From an uncultured Clostridia bacterium (lineage in GTDB: Bacteria > Bacillota > Clostridia > Christensenellales > Borkfalkiaceae): a stretch of 64,000 nt of DNA. The notes under the pieces were generated by a model. That model was given only the letters and a program-made list of their open reading frames with translations. It had not been told where the DNA came from and did no database searches. Made by a program: the position numbers and the translations under genes. Shown one piece after another: positions 51,303-60,398 of the stretch (position 1 is its first letter; each line of letters opens with the position of its first letter). The stretch is taken from NCBI GenBank assembly GCA_944337235.1, contig CALVLK010000002.1, forward strand, positions 1 to 64,000, given 5' to 3'.

Positions 51303-52676
51303 TTAAGACTGCGCAAAGAGCGCCGCCCGCTCCGCGATCAGGCGTTCTGTTTTATTGAGATAGGTGGGGATGTCCTTGGGGCTGCCCACCCGCTCGATCC
51401 GCCCCTCGTGCAGCAGCACGCGCTTGGAGACGGCATTCGCCCCCACGGCGATGTTGTCTGCACTCTCCTCCATGACGTCGACGTTATACACCGAGGCATA
51501 CCCCGGCTTGGTCCAGCCCACATTCTCGTGCGCGCCCGCCATATATTTTTGGCGGTAGAGATAGTATGGCTCATATCCCGCCTTTGTAAGCGCGGTGCGG
51601 GAATAGGCGATCATGTCGGCAAGCGCGCCGTCCTCCAGACGCGCCGTCTCCTCCCTGAGCTCCGCGCCCTTCTTTAAGCAGAGCGTATGCACGGTGATGT
51701 TTTCCGGCCCGAGCTCGATCGCGCGGCGCACGCTCATGCAGAACTCTTCAAGGCTCTCGCCCGTCAGCCCCGCGATGAGATCGCAGTTGACGGTAAAGCC
51801 GAAGGGCCGTGCCATGGCAAACGCCTGCGCCACCTGCTCCGCCGTATGCTTTCTGCCGATGGCGGCGAGCGTGCGGTCGGAAAAGCTCTGCGCGTTGATA
51901 CAGATGCGCGTGACGCCGTATCGCTTGCAGATCTCAAGTTTTTCTTCGGTGAATACGTCGGGGCGCCCCGCCTCGACGGTAAATTCTACGCCGCCCGCAA
52001 GGGGCGCCGCTGCCGCGAGCACGCGCTCCAGCTCCTGCGGCTCCAGGGCAAAGGGGGTGCCGCCGCCCACATAGACCGAGCGAAGCCTGCCGATGAGCGG
52101 CACGGCGGCCGCAATCTCCCGCTCGAGCGCGCTCAGATAGGCGGGCATATACTGCCGCGTCTTTGCGATGGGCGCGGTGATGAAGGAGCAATACACGCAC
52201 CGCGTGGGACAAAACGGGAGCGAGATATAGAGGTCGCAGTTGCCCTCTCTGCGCTCGTAGATCCCCCGCTGCCCTTCCATGGTGCGCGCCGTGAGCGCAA
52301 TGTTCTCCTCCGAGACGCCCATCTCGCGGAAGAGCAGGCGGAAATCTCTGCCCGCGTCCTCCTCGGCATAGGCAAGCCGCGTGGGGCGGATCCCCGTGAG
52401 CGCACCCCAGGGCAGCTGTTTGCCGTAATATCCGCTCAGCGTGCGGTAGAGCGCCAGTTTTGCATAGCGCTTGGAGAGACTTTTATAGGCAAGCTCCCCC
52501 TCGACGCGGGCGGGGCGGAAGAAGGACTGCTCCTGCCCGTTCAGAAGAACGCGGTCGCAAAATCCCCCATCCTCATACCGCTGTTCATGCGAGAGGGTAA
52601 GCGCCTCCGCCCCGTCGAAGAGGCGGACGATATCCATGAGTTCGGGACCCAAAAAGCTCTGATTGGAAGTGATCAT
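51303..52676 (-). CDS. hemZ: Coproporphyrinogen dehydrogenase HemZ (radical SAM)
   Basis: Oxygen-independent enzyme of the HemN/HemZ group (457 aa). The 4Fe-4S/SAM motif is CPTRCVYC with Cys156, Cys160 and Cys163, followed by VYVGGGTP in the substrate/SAM region and an N-terminal extension typical of HemZ rather than HemN. Its exact role in heme or heme-like synthesis is unproven in Clostridia. Its ATG overlaps the stop of the hydrolase gene (ATGA). Confidence 0.93.
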   Translation of the reverse strand: MITSNQSFLGPELMDIVRLFDGAEALTLSHEQRYEDGGFCDRVLLNGQEQSFFRPARVEGELAYKSLSKRYAKLALYRTLSGYYGKQLPWGALTGIRPTRLAYAEEDAGRDFRLLFREMGVSEENIALTARTMEGQRGIYERREGNCDLYISLPFCPTRCVYCSFITAPIAKTRQYMPAYLSALEREIAAAVPLIGRLRSVYVGGGTPFALEPQELERVLAAAAPLAGGVEFTVEAGRPDVFTEEKLEICKRYGVTRICINAQSFSDRTLAAIGRKHTAEQVAQAFAMARPFGFTVNCDLIAGLTGESLEEFCMSVRRAIELGPENITVHTLCLKKGAELREETARLEDGALADMIAYSRTALTKAGYEPYYLYRQKYMAGAHENVGWTKPGYASVYNVDVMEESADNIAVGANAVSKRVLLHEGRIERVGSPKDIPTYLNKTERLIAERAALFAQS

Positions 52677-53287
52677 CTGAAAAAGGGATTATATCTCCGC
52701 TCCTGCAAGAGCGTACTCTCTTCGCCGTGGCCGGGAAGAACGCGCAGATCGCCCGCAAGGGCGGCAAGGCGCGCAAGGCTGCGCATGAGCGCCGCCGCGC
52801 TGCCCGTGGGCAGATCCGTTCTGCCCACGCCGCCCGCAAACAGCGTGTCGCCCGTGAACAGACAGTCCTCTGCCAGAAAACAGGCGCTGCCCGCCGTATG
52901 CCCGGGCGTTGCAAGTACAAGAAAGTCGATGCCGCAGAGGGAGAGCGCCTCCCCGTCGCGGAAGGTGAAATCTATGGTGAAGTCGGGAAACTCCCCTGCG
53001 CGTCTGCCGCCCATGCCGAAGGCAAGGCTGTCCTGCCCCAGGGCAAGCGCACGCTCCTGCACAAGGCAGCCCACACGCGCGCCCGCCTGCTGCAATGCGG
53101 CACAGCCGCCCGTATGGTCGAAGTGCCCGTGCGTGAGCAGAACATGCGTCATATTCAGTCCGCACCGCTTTGCTTCACCGAGGATGCGCGGCTGCGCGGG
53201 ATCGACGGCGACGGCAGAGCGACCGTCCTGCGTTATGAGATAGCTGTTCGCTGCAAACCCGGCGGGAGCAATACAAAATACCTGCAT
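52673..53287 (-). CDS. Metallo-beta-lactamase-fold hydrolase
   Basis: A 204-aa glyoxalase II-like enzyme with the metal-binding signature THGHFDH (His53, His55, Asp57, His58) and further ligands in TPGHTAGSACF and LPGHGEES. Members hydrolyse thioesters such as lactoyl-glutathione, bacillithiol or other substrates. GAGGGGG precedes the start. It sits between relA and hemZ. Confidence 0.93.
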   Translation of the reverse strand: MQVFCIAPAGFAANSYLITQDGRSAVAVDPAQPRILGEAKRCGLNMTHVLLTHGHFDHTGGCAALQQAGARVGCLVQERALALGQDSLAFGMGGRRAGEFPDFTIDFTFRDGEALSLCGIDFLVLATPGHTAGSACFLAEDCLFTGDTLFAGGVGRTDLPTGSAAALMRSLARLAALAGDLRVLPGHGEESTLLQERRYNPFFR

Positions 53288-53296
53288 GCTGCCCCC

Positions 53297-55423
53297 TCAG
53301 TTGGCGCTGCGGCGCACGTCGTAGATCTTGGTGTGCGACTTTATCTTTTTGAGCAGCACTTCGATGTCCTGACGGTTGGTGAGCACGACGGTGACGTCCA
53401 CCACGGCGCACTCGTTCTTGTCGTATCTGCCGTTGATGGAGGTGATGGAGAGGTGCATCTCTGCAACGCTCGCCGCAATGGCGGCAATGGCGGCGCCCTG
53501 TTCCGCCGCGGTCACCACGATGCCCGCCTTATAGCGCGCCCCGCCCTCCTCGCGGATCCATTCCGCCTTTTGCAGGCGCTCCGGCTCGACGGAGCGCATA
53601 TTCGGGCAGTCGCGGCGATGCACCACGACCCCCCTGCCTCGCGTGACAAACCCCACAATGTCGTCGCCCGGCACGGGGGAGCAGCAGCCCGCAAAGGTGA
53701 CGAGCAGCCCCGTCATGCCGTTGATCGTGACAGAACCCTTCTCGATCCTGCCGCGGTACTGCTGCGGCTGTACGGCGGGCATCTCCTTGCGGAAGAAGTC
53801 GATGAGCTTGAAGATGACCTGATTGACCGTCGTCGCGCCGCAGCCGATGGAGGAGAACATCTCATCCTGCGAGGCAAAGGCGAGCTTTTCTGCAACCTTT
53901 TTGAAGCTCTCGTCCGTCAGGATCTCGCTGAGCTGATACCCCTTGCGCTTCGCCGCCTCCTCGAGCATGCTCTTGCCCAGGCGGATGTTGTCCTCCTTCA
54001 TCTCCTTCTTGAAGAAGGAGCGGATCTTCGCCTTCGCCGAAGAGGATTTGATAAACTTCAGCCAGTCGCGCGAGGGGCCTTTGGAGTTGGGCGAGGTGAT
54101 GATCTCGACCACGTCGCCAAGTTCCAGATGCGACGAGAGGGGCACGATCTTGCCGTTGACCTTTGCGCCCACGCAGTGATTGCCCACCTCCGAGTGGATG
54201 GCGTACGCAAAATCGACGGGCGTCGCCTCGAGCGGCAGCGAGATGACCTTGCCCTGCGGCGTGAACACGAGCAGCTCCCCGCTGAACAGATCGCCCTTGA
54301 GCGTATCCAGAAACTCCTTGGAGTCCTTCAGATCGCCCTGCCACTCCATGACCTCGCGGATCCACGAGATGCGCTGATCGAGCGTCGTCTCCTCCTCGCG
54401 CTGTTCCTTATACTTCCAGTGCGCGGCGATACCGTACTCCGCCGTGCGGTGCATCTCCTCCGTGCGGATCTGTATCTCGAAGGGCTGCCCGAAGTTGGTG
54501 ACGACGGTGGTATGCAGCGACTGATACATGTTGGATTTGGGGGTTGCAATGTAGTCCTTGATGCGCCCCGGAACGGGATTCCACTCCTTGTGGATCTTGC
54601 CGAACACCTCGTAGCACTCGTCCACCGTGCCCACGATGACGCGCACCGCCGTCAGATCGTAGATCTGATCGAGCGTCTTGTGCTTCGTCTTCATCTTCTT
54701 ATAGATCGAATAGAAGTGCTTGGGGCGCCCGAACACCTCGCCGTGGATGTTGCTCTCGGTGAGGATGACGTTGATCTGCTCGACGACGTAGTTGACAAAG
54801 CGGTTGCGCTCCTCCAACTTTTGATGAATGTTCTCCACCAGATACTCGAAGGCGGCGGGATCGAGGTATTTCAGGCACAGATCTTCAAGTTCGCACTTGA
54901 TCTGCGAAATACCCAGCCTGCCCGCGATGGGTGCGTAGATATCGAGCGTCTCCTGCGCCATCTTGCGCTGCCGCTCTGCGGACAGAAAGTTGAGCGAGCG
55001 CATATTGTGCAGGCGGTCGGCAAGTTTTATGATGATGACGCGGATGTCCTTTGCCATGGCGAGGAAGATCTTGCGGAAGTTCTCCGCCTCTTCCTCCTCC
55101 TGCGACTTGAACACGATGCGGTCGAGCTTGGTCACCCCGGAGACGAGCGAGAGCACCTCCTCGCCCAGTTCGCGTCGGATGTCCTCCGCCGTGAACGAGG
55201 TATCCTCGATGACGTCGTGCAAAAGCGCCGCGGCAATGGTCGCGGTATCCAGGCCGAGGTCGATCAGGATCTCCGCCACGGCGCACGGGTGAATGAAATA
55301 GGGCTCCCCCGAGGCGCGCTTCTGATTGCGGTGCGCCTCTTTTGCGAACTCGTAGGCGTGCAAAAGCGTCTCGCGGTTCTCCCCCGTGTAATTTTCGTAT
55401 ATCTTCATCAAGAGCGATTCCAT
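53297..55423 (-). CDS. relA: Bifunctional (p)ppGpp synthetase/hydrolase
   Basis: RSH protein (708 aa) that makes and degrades the stringent-response alarmone. Hydrolase domain with His45 and the HD pair at 69-70 (ALLHDVIEDT), synthetase domain (VYDLTAVRVIVG is represented as YDLTAVRVIVG), TGS domain (FTPQGKVISLPLEATPVDFA), and a C-terminal ACT domain. Both catalytic halves look intact. It starts 1 bp after the recJ stop with GGGGGAG upstream and is 9 bp before the hydrolase gene. Confidence 0.97.
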   Translation of the reverse strand: MESLLMKIYENYTGENRETLLHAYEFAKEAHRNQKRASGEPYFIHPCAVAEILIDLGLDTATIAAALLHDVIEDTSFTAEDIRRELGEEVLSLVSGVTKLDRIVFKSQEEEEAENFRKIFLAMAKDIRVIIIKLADRLHNMRSLNFLSAERQRKMAQETLDIYAPIAGRLGISQIKCELEDLCLKYLDPAAFEYLVENIHQKLEERNRFVNYVVEQINVILTESNIHGEVFGRPKHFYSIYKKMKTKHKTLDQIYDLTAVRVIVGTVDECYEVFGKIHKEWNPVPGRIKDYIATPKSNMYQSLHTTVVTNFGQPFEIQIRTEEMHRTAEYGIAAHWKYKEQREEETTLDQRISWIREVMEWQGDLKDSKEFLDTLKGDLFSGELLVFTPQGKVISLPLEATPVDFAYAIHSEVGNHCVGAKVNGKIVPLSSHLELGDVVEIITSPNSKGPSRDWLKFIKSSSAKAKIRSFFKKEMKEDNIRLGKSMLEEAAKRKGYQLSEILTDESFKKVAEKLAFASQDEMFSSIGCGATTVNQVIFKLIDFFRKEMPAVQPQQYRGRIEKGSVTINGMTGLLVTFAGCCSPVPGDDIVGFVTRGRGVVVHRRDCPNMRSVEPERLQKAEWIREEGGARYKAGIVVTAAEQGAAIAAIAASVAEMHLSITSINGRYDKNECAVVDVTVVLTNRQDIEVLLKKIKSHTKIYDVRRSAN

Positions 55424-55424
55424 A

Positions 55425-57725
55425 TTACTCCCCCTTCGGGCGCCGCTGCGCCCCCGTAAAGATGACGGAGTCGTTCAGATCCGTCTTTTTGCCCGCGACC
55501 AACGTGAGCATGCCGTCGCGATAGGCGACAAGCCCGAGCTCTTCGAACACGGCAAGCGCGAACATAAAGAGTTCCTGCGAAAACCCGAGGCATGCGCAGC
55601 CGCGCGCCACCGCCGCGTCGTCGTCGCCCCGCAGAGGCGCCGCCCGCCGCAGCGCGACAAATACGCCGATGAGCTCCTCACGCGTATGCGGCACAAAGAG
55701 CGCGGAATACGCATCACAGGCATACACCTCCGCCCTGCCCGTCATCACCCCGATCGCAGGGGACTGTTCCAGAAAGACGATGTCGCGGTACACCGAGAGA
55801 TCGCTCCCCGTCTCAGGCGCAAGAATGAGTGCATTCTCCCCGCTGCACGCCGAGGGGGCGAACACGTCCGTCCCCATGCCCGCAAGCGCGGGAAAGCGCG
55901 CAATGTTCGCCCTGTCGTATGTGACGACGCAGAGGCCGTACCGTGAGGCGGCGCGGCGCTCCGCGATCAGGCGGTCCGTCTCCTCCGCCGAGAGCAGACG
56001 GGCGCGCACCCGCTGCGGACGCCGGCAGGCGCGCAGCGTGTTTTCCATGCAGTCGAGCGCGGTGTCTCCCGCGCTCCCGTCGTAGACGACGCCGCGCACA
56101 AGCCCCTTGATATATTCCCTGCCCTTGAAATGCGAGAGATCGTATTCAAAGATGATGTCCTTGGGGATATCGCTGCGCAGAATGCGCAGATCTCTGATCC
56201 CGCCGAAGCTGATGAAGTCCAGCCCCTTCCCCGTGATGCTCACGTGCGGCGACTGCGGCTTCATGGGGAAGGCGTGCAGCGCGCCCGCATGCATGACAAA
56301 GAGCGGGCGGCGGTTGCCGACGCCGCAGGGCTCGAACAGTTCCATCTCCGCCGCGAGCACCTCGGCGGGCTCCTGCCCGTACTCCCCGCTCACGGTGACG
56401 GTGGGAACAAAATCCTCCTCCCCGTAATGACTGCCGATATATTCGTCGAGCGCCTGCTGCAGCCGCTCGAAATTTTCTGCCTTCAGGCGCACGCCCGCCG
56501 CCTGTGCATGGCCGCCGAATCCCTCCAGGAGCGCCGAACAAGACTTCAGCGCCTCGAAGATGTTTACATTTTCAATGCTCCGCGCGCTGCCGCGCAGCAT
56601 ATCGCCCTTGCGGACAAAGAGCAGCGTGGGCCGTGCGAACTGATCGGCGATGCGCGCCGCGGCGATGCCCACAAGCCCCTCGTGCCAGCGCTCGCCCGCC
56701 GCCATGACGACGTTGCCGTATGCCCCCCTGCCCTTGATGGCGACCTGCGCCATCTCGCACAATTCATCGCACAGCTTCTGCCGCTCGGCATTGTAGCGGT
56801 TCAACAGCTGCGCAAGCTGCATGATCTCCTCCTCGTCTTCCGAGAGCATGAGGCGGAGCGCGGCGTGCGCGTCGCCCATCCTGCCCGCCGCATTGATGCG
56901 CGGCGCAATGGTAAAGGCGAGCGTCTGCGCCGTCACCCCCTCCGTCTTGCCCAACAGCGCACGGAAGGCGGGCCGCGGCGCGGCATTGATGCGCCTGAGC
57001 CCCTCATAGACGATGATGCGGTTTTCACCCGTGAGCGGCACGCTGTCCGCGACCGTGGACATCGCACAGATGTCCATCCATTCATACGCCCGCTCCCCGA
57101 GCAGGCAGACGGCAAGTTTGAGCGCGACGCCCGCCCCGCACAGATTGTCGTAGGGGTAGTCGTCCTGCAGTTTGGGGTTGATGCAGATGCAGTCGGGCAG
57201 CACTTCGGGCAACTCGTGGTGATCGGTGACGATGACGTAGGCGCCCTGTTCCTTGATGTATTCTACCTCCTGCGCGCAGGAGATGCCGCAGTCTACCGTG
57301 ATGATCAGCTCGGGCATACATTCGTCAAAGACGCGGTCGAGCGCGGGAATAGTCAGCCCGTACCCCTCCTTGCGCTCGGGCACATAGACATACGGCTCGA
57401 TGCCGTAGGCGCGCAGCGCACGGCAGAGGATGGAGGAGGCGCCGATGCCGTCAGCGTCATAGTCGCCGAAGATCGCAACGCTCCAGCCCTCGTCTCGTGC
57501 CTGCTGAATGAGATCGTGCGCCTCCTGCATGCCGCGCATGACAAGGGGCGAAAGAAGCTGCGCCTGCGAAGGATGCAAAAAGGTGCGCATCGCCTCTTCC
57601 GTGCAAAAACCGCGCGCAAACAGGATCTCTGCCGTCGTGGCAGTGATCCCGAGCGCGCGGGCCAATGCGTCCGCCCTCTCCCGCTCTGCGGGGGTCAGTT
57701 GACATTCCGAGATGATGCGCTTCAC
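55425..57725 (-). CDS. recJ: Single-stranded-DNA exonuclease RecJ
   Basis: 5'-3' ssDNA exonuclease for recombination and mismatch repair. DHH-family motifs are present: GDYDADGIGAS (87-97) and VTDHH (166-170), with the DHHA1 part (GFGGHAQAAGVRL) further on. At 766 aa it is at the long end, with an extra C-terminal domain (about 560-766) as in Firmicutes. The start codon is GTG at 57725, 7 nt after GGAG. It is first in recJ-relA-MBL-hemZ-DUF308. Confidence 0.95.
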   Translation of the reverse strand: MKRIISECQLTPAERERADALARALGITATTAEILFARGFCTEEAMRTFLHPSQAQLLSPLVMRGMQEAHDLIQQARDEGWSVAIFGDYDADGIGASSILCRALRAYGIEPYVYVPERKEGYGLTIPALDRVFDECMPELIITVDCGISCAQEVEYIKEQGAYVIVTDHHELPEVLPDCICINPKLQDDYPYDNLCGAGVALKLAVCLLGERAYEWMDICAMSTVADSVPLTGENRIIVYEGLRRINAAPRPAFRALLGKTEGVTAQTLAFTIAPRINAAGRMGDAHAALRLMLSEDEEEIMQLAQLLNRYNAERQKLCDELCEMAQVAIKGRGAYGNVVMAAGERWHEGLVGIAAARIADQFARPTLLFVRKGDMLRGSARSIENVNIFEALKSCSALLEGFGGHAQAAGVRLKAENFERLQQALDEYIGSHYGEEDFVPTVTVSGEYGQEPAEVLAAEMELFEPCGVGNRRPLFVMHAGALHAFPMKPQSPHVSITGKGLDFISFGGIRDLRILRSDIPKDIIFEYDLSHFKGREYIKGLVRGVVYDGSAGDTALDCMENTLRACRRPQRVRARLLSAEETDRLIAERRAASRYGLCVVTYDRANIARFPALAGMGTDVFAPSACSGENALILAPETGSDLSVYRDIVFLEQSPAIGVMTGRAEVYACDAYSALFVPHTREELIGVFVALRRAAPLRGDDDAAVARGCACLGFSQELFMFALAVFEELGLVAYRDGMLTLVAGKKTDLNDSVIFTGAQRRPKGE

Positions 57726-57752
57726 GTCGATGCTCCGTTTCTTACAATATAA

Positions 57753-57782
57753 ACAAAAAACGGCGGATATAACCCGCCGTTT
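57753..57782 (-). terminator. Intrinsic terminator of secD-secF
   Basis: AAACGGCGG/CCGCCGTTT stem with eight-base loop and a six-base T-run on the minus strand, 15 bp past the secF stop. Confidence 0.9.
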
Positions 57783-57797
57783 CGTCTTTGATGCAGA

Positions 57798-58790
57798 TCA
57801 GGCCTTGGCCTCTGCCTTTTTCTTGCCCTCGTTGCGCTTGTTGCGGAATTTGCGCCTGTCGCCCGCCGCCTTGAAGGGCACATAGATCGCAGGCGTGAAG
57901 AGCAGAGAAGAATATACCGCCGTCGCCAGGGGAATGATTGCAGAGAACATGAACAGTCTGACCCCTGCCGTTGCGACCGCCCCGAGCGCAAGGAACATGA
58001 CCAGCATGACAGCCGCAAAGATGAGCACGATCCGATAGGACGTCTTGTACGATTCCCCAACCGCTTCCTCCGCCGAAAGTGCAACATAGGCGGGATCCTT
58101 GAAGTTTTCGCGCATTTTCATGCACTGCACCATCCAGAGAAGGAGGGAGAAGATCACGGCGAGCGCCGCAAAGAGTATGGGAGTATAGGCATAGACGGGG
58201 ATGCGAAGCAGTGCAAGCAGCGCAAGCGTGAACGCCGCGTCGTGGATGCAGCCGAGCAGCCCGGCAAGCGCCTTGCCGACGCCGAAGCGGACGCCGATAT
58301 AGATGAGCGCGACCAGTGCGCCGACGGCGATGCCGATGGCGCCGCGCCATGCCGTTTTATAGAATGTTTCGCCGGCGAGCGTGTGAGCAGACACGGAGAC
58401 GGCGGAATAGACGTTTTCTGTGCCGAGCGCCGAACGGATCGCATCCTCCGCCGCAGAGATCGCCTCGTTCGAGGTGTCCGCCGCAAAGGTATAGCGCAGC
58501 ATGTATTCTCCCGTGCCGGAGAAGGTGGACGGATTGAGCTCTTCCGTCGTCGTCTTGCTGTCGTAGGAGATGCCGTTGGCGTCGAATGCGTCCTCACAGA
58601 ATCCCTCCAGTTCCTCGACCCGTCCGTTGACGGAGACGACGGAGCCGTAAATGACCTCGACCGTCTTGGTCTCTGCCCCCTGATAGGAGAAGCCCATCAG
58701 CGCGTAGAGCACGATGCCTGCCACAATGACTAGCGCGGAGAGCGCAAACCAAAGCGCCTTGAGTTTTGAGATCACGAAACGATTATTCAT
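57798..58790 (-). CDS. secF: Protein translocase subunit SecF
   Basis: A 330-aa membrane protein of the SecDF complex that helps pull exported proteins across the membrane using the proton gradient. There is one N-terminal helix (about 10-33), a periplasmic-type domain, then a five-helix C-terminal block (RGAIGIAVGALVALIYIGVRF onward). It is diverged from the classical SecF. I chose the ATG at 58790, 6 nt after GAGGAGG; the gene overlaps the secD stop. Confidence 0.9.
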   Translation of the reverse strand: MNNRFVISKLKALWFALSALVIVAGIVLYALMGFSYQGAETKTVEVIYGSVVSVNGRVEELEGFCEDAFDANGISYDSKTTTEELNPSTFSGTGEYMLRYTFAADTSNEAISAAEDAIRSALGTENVYSAVSVSAHTLAGETFYKTAWRGAIGIAVGALVALIYIGVRFGVGKALAGLLGCIHDAAFTLALLALLRIPVYAYTPILFAALAVIFSLLLWMVQCMKMRENFKDPAYVALSAEEAVGESYKTSYRIVLIFAAVMLVMFLALGAVATAGVRLFMFSAIIPLATAVYSSLLFTPAIYVPFKAAGDRRKFRNKRNEGKKKAEAKA

Positions 58791-60276
58791 CATCGTCCTC
58801 CTCTGCGACCTTCTTGAAGTTGCAGAACGCTGCCGCACTCTTTGCGAAGGGCATCATGATCGACCAGTAGAAGCGGTTGATCAGCAGCGTGCAGACGCCC
58901 GATAAGGTCGCGCAAAGGCCGAGCGCGGCGCCGAACACGCACAGCTCCGCAATGCCGATGGCATAGGTGAGCAGGCCGAATACGATCGCAACGATGTGCG
59001 CATCGAAGATGTGCCACATGCACTTTTTATAACCCGTCTTGACGGAATACGTCATCGTCTTGCCGTTGGCAAATTCCTTGCGCGCATATTCAAAGGATAC
59101 AAGATCGCCGATGCTCAGCATCACGGCCCCGATGACGAAGGCGACGATGGCACCCAGCGAAACGGTGATCCCGGGCGCAGCCCAGATGCAGACCACGCTC
59201 AGCGTAAGATAGGTGAGGAAGGAATACAGATGTACGAATCCCAGCCTGTGGTAGCGCACGAAGAAGAAGATGAGCGAAAGGAGCATGAGCACGCCGAGCA
59301 CGATATAGAGCAGCATGAGCGCGTTCTCGCCCATCAGCGCGGGCACCGAGCTGATGTCGCCGAGCGTGAGCGAGACATCCTCCGCCTCCCCCGCATTGAC
59401 GGCGCTGTCGATGAGCGAAGCGACGATGGCCGCGGTCTCTGCCGTATAGCTGCCGCTGATGTAGAGCGTGTTCTGATTGATCTGTTCGGAGATGGTCAGA
59501 GAGAGCACATCGTTCTCACCGACCCGGAAGATCATCGTGCCCGTCGTATCTGCCGTAAGATCGGCGATGAGCGCCTGTCCCTCGTCGGTGAACTCGACCT
59601 GCACATAGTGCGTGCCCGACTGGCTCGCGGCGCTTGCGCCCCTGATATAATAGCTTGCGGGGCGCGCCGTGCCCGTGGGGGAAGGCAGCGCGACCGTGGC
59701 GCTGCTCTCGTCTGAGCCGAAGCTGATCGTAAACTCTCCCATATAAGAGAAGAAGGTAAATGCTGCCGCAGAGGCCTCCATGGTCGCAGGCAGGAACACG
59801 CGGACGGTATAGTCGTCCACGATCTGCATGCTCATCCCCGCCTGGTCGAGCGACTCGAAGCGCGATCTTAGCATGTCCTTCATCCGATCGAAATCGGCGA
59901 CGAATGCCGCGCTGACGGCATCGGACCCGTCCTCGCACACGATCTCTTTTTCGAGATACAGTGCGCCGTCTGCATAAGAGAGATATCTGTTCTGATACTC
60001 CTCCAGATCGTCCCCCGTAAGATCGGCGGTCATCTCTTCATACTCGCGCGAAGAGATCACGCCCTCGGGATAATAAACGACCGCATACCCGCCTCCGACA
60101 TAGGCGGTATCGCCGATGAGATAGTCACCGAGATCCGCGTCTTTGTCCGAAAGAGAGAGGAGGGAATTGTAGTAGTTGATCCCCCCCGCCGGGAAGGACG
60201 CAAAACATACTACACATAAAACGGCGATGATAAGCGTAACAAACGTCAGTATGATCGCCGATTTGGTCTTGCTCAT
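58783..60276 (-). CDS. secD: Protein translocase subunit SecD
   Basis: The partner of SecF, 497 aa: N-terminal helix (about 8-28), a large extracytoplasmic domain (to about 305), and a C-terminal set of membrane helices. IGDLVSFEYARKEF replaces the usual VLIFERIREE-type segment, so the protein is a diverged form, as in other Clostridia. The ATG at 60276 has CAGGAGG upstream. secD and secF overlap and share one promoter. The neighbouring yajC is cut off from it by the scf genes and an IS. Confidence 0.9.
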   Translation of the reverse strand: MSKTKSAIILTFVTLIIAVLCVVCFASFPAGGINYYNSLLSLSDKDADLGDYLIGDTAYVGGGYAVVYYPEGVISSREYEEMTADLTGDDLEEYQNRYLSYADGALYLEKEIVCEDGSDAVSAAFVADFDRMKDMLRSRFESLDQAGMSMQIVDDYTVRVFLPATMEASAAAFTFFSYMGEFTISFGSDESSATVALPSPTGTARPASYYIRGASAASQSGTHYVQVEFTDEGQALIADLTADTTGTMIFRVGENDVLSLTISEQINQNTLYISGSYTAETAAIVASLIDSAVNAGEAEDVSLTLGDISSVPALMGENALMLLYIVLGVLMLLSLIFFFVRYHRLGFVHLYSFLTYLTLSVVCIWAAPGITVSLGAIVAFVIGAVMLSIGDLVSFEYARKEFANGKTMTYSVKTGYKKCMWHIFDAHIVAIVFGLLTYAIGIAELCVFGAALGLCATLSGVCTLLINRFYWSIMMPFAKSAAAFCNFKKVAEEDDDE

Positions 60277-60338
60277 TTTAGCCTCCTGTTCGATAGGGAG
60301 CTGTGCTGCAGCCGCAGGGCAGCATCCCGTCTTTTCCA

Positions 60339-60367
60339 ATTATATATAAATCAGACACATTCGTCAA
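60339..60367 (-). promoter_or_regulatory. SigA-type promoter of secD-secF
   Basis: Minus-strand TTGACG (60362-60367), 17-bp spacer, TATAAT (60339-60344). Confidence 0.8.
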
Positions 60368-60398
60368 GCCGAAATGCGCCCGATTTCCCGTTTTTTTG

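Noticed and set aside
52727-55459. A 910-codon open frame on the plus strand
   Set aside because: Antisense to the hydrolase and relA genes, Arg/Ala/His-rich with no family features.
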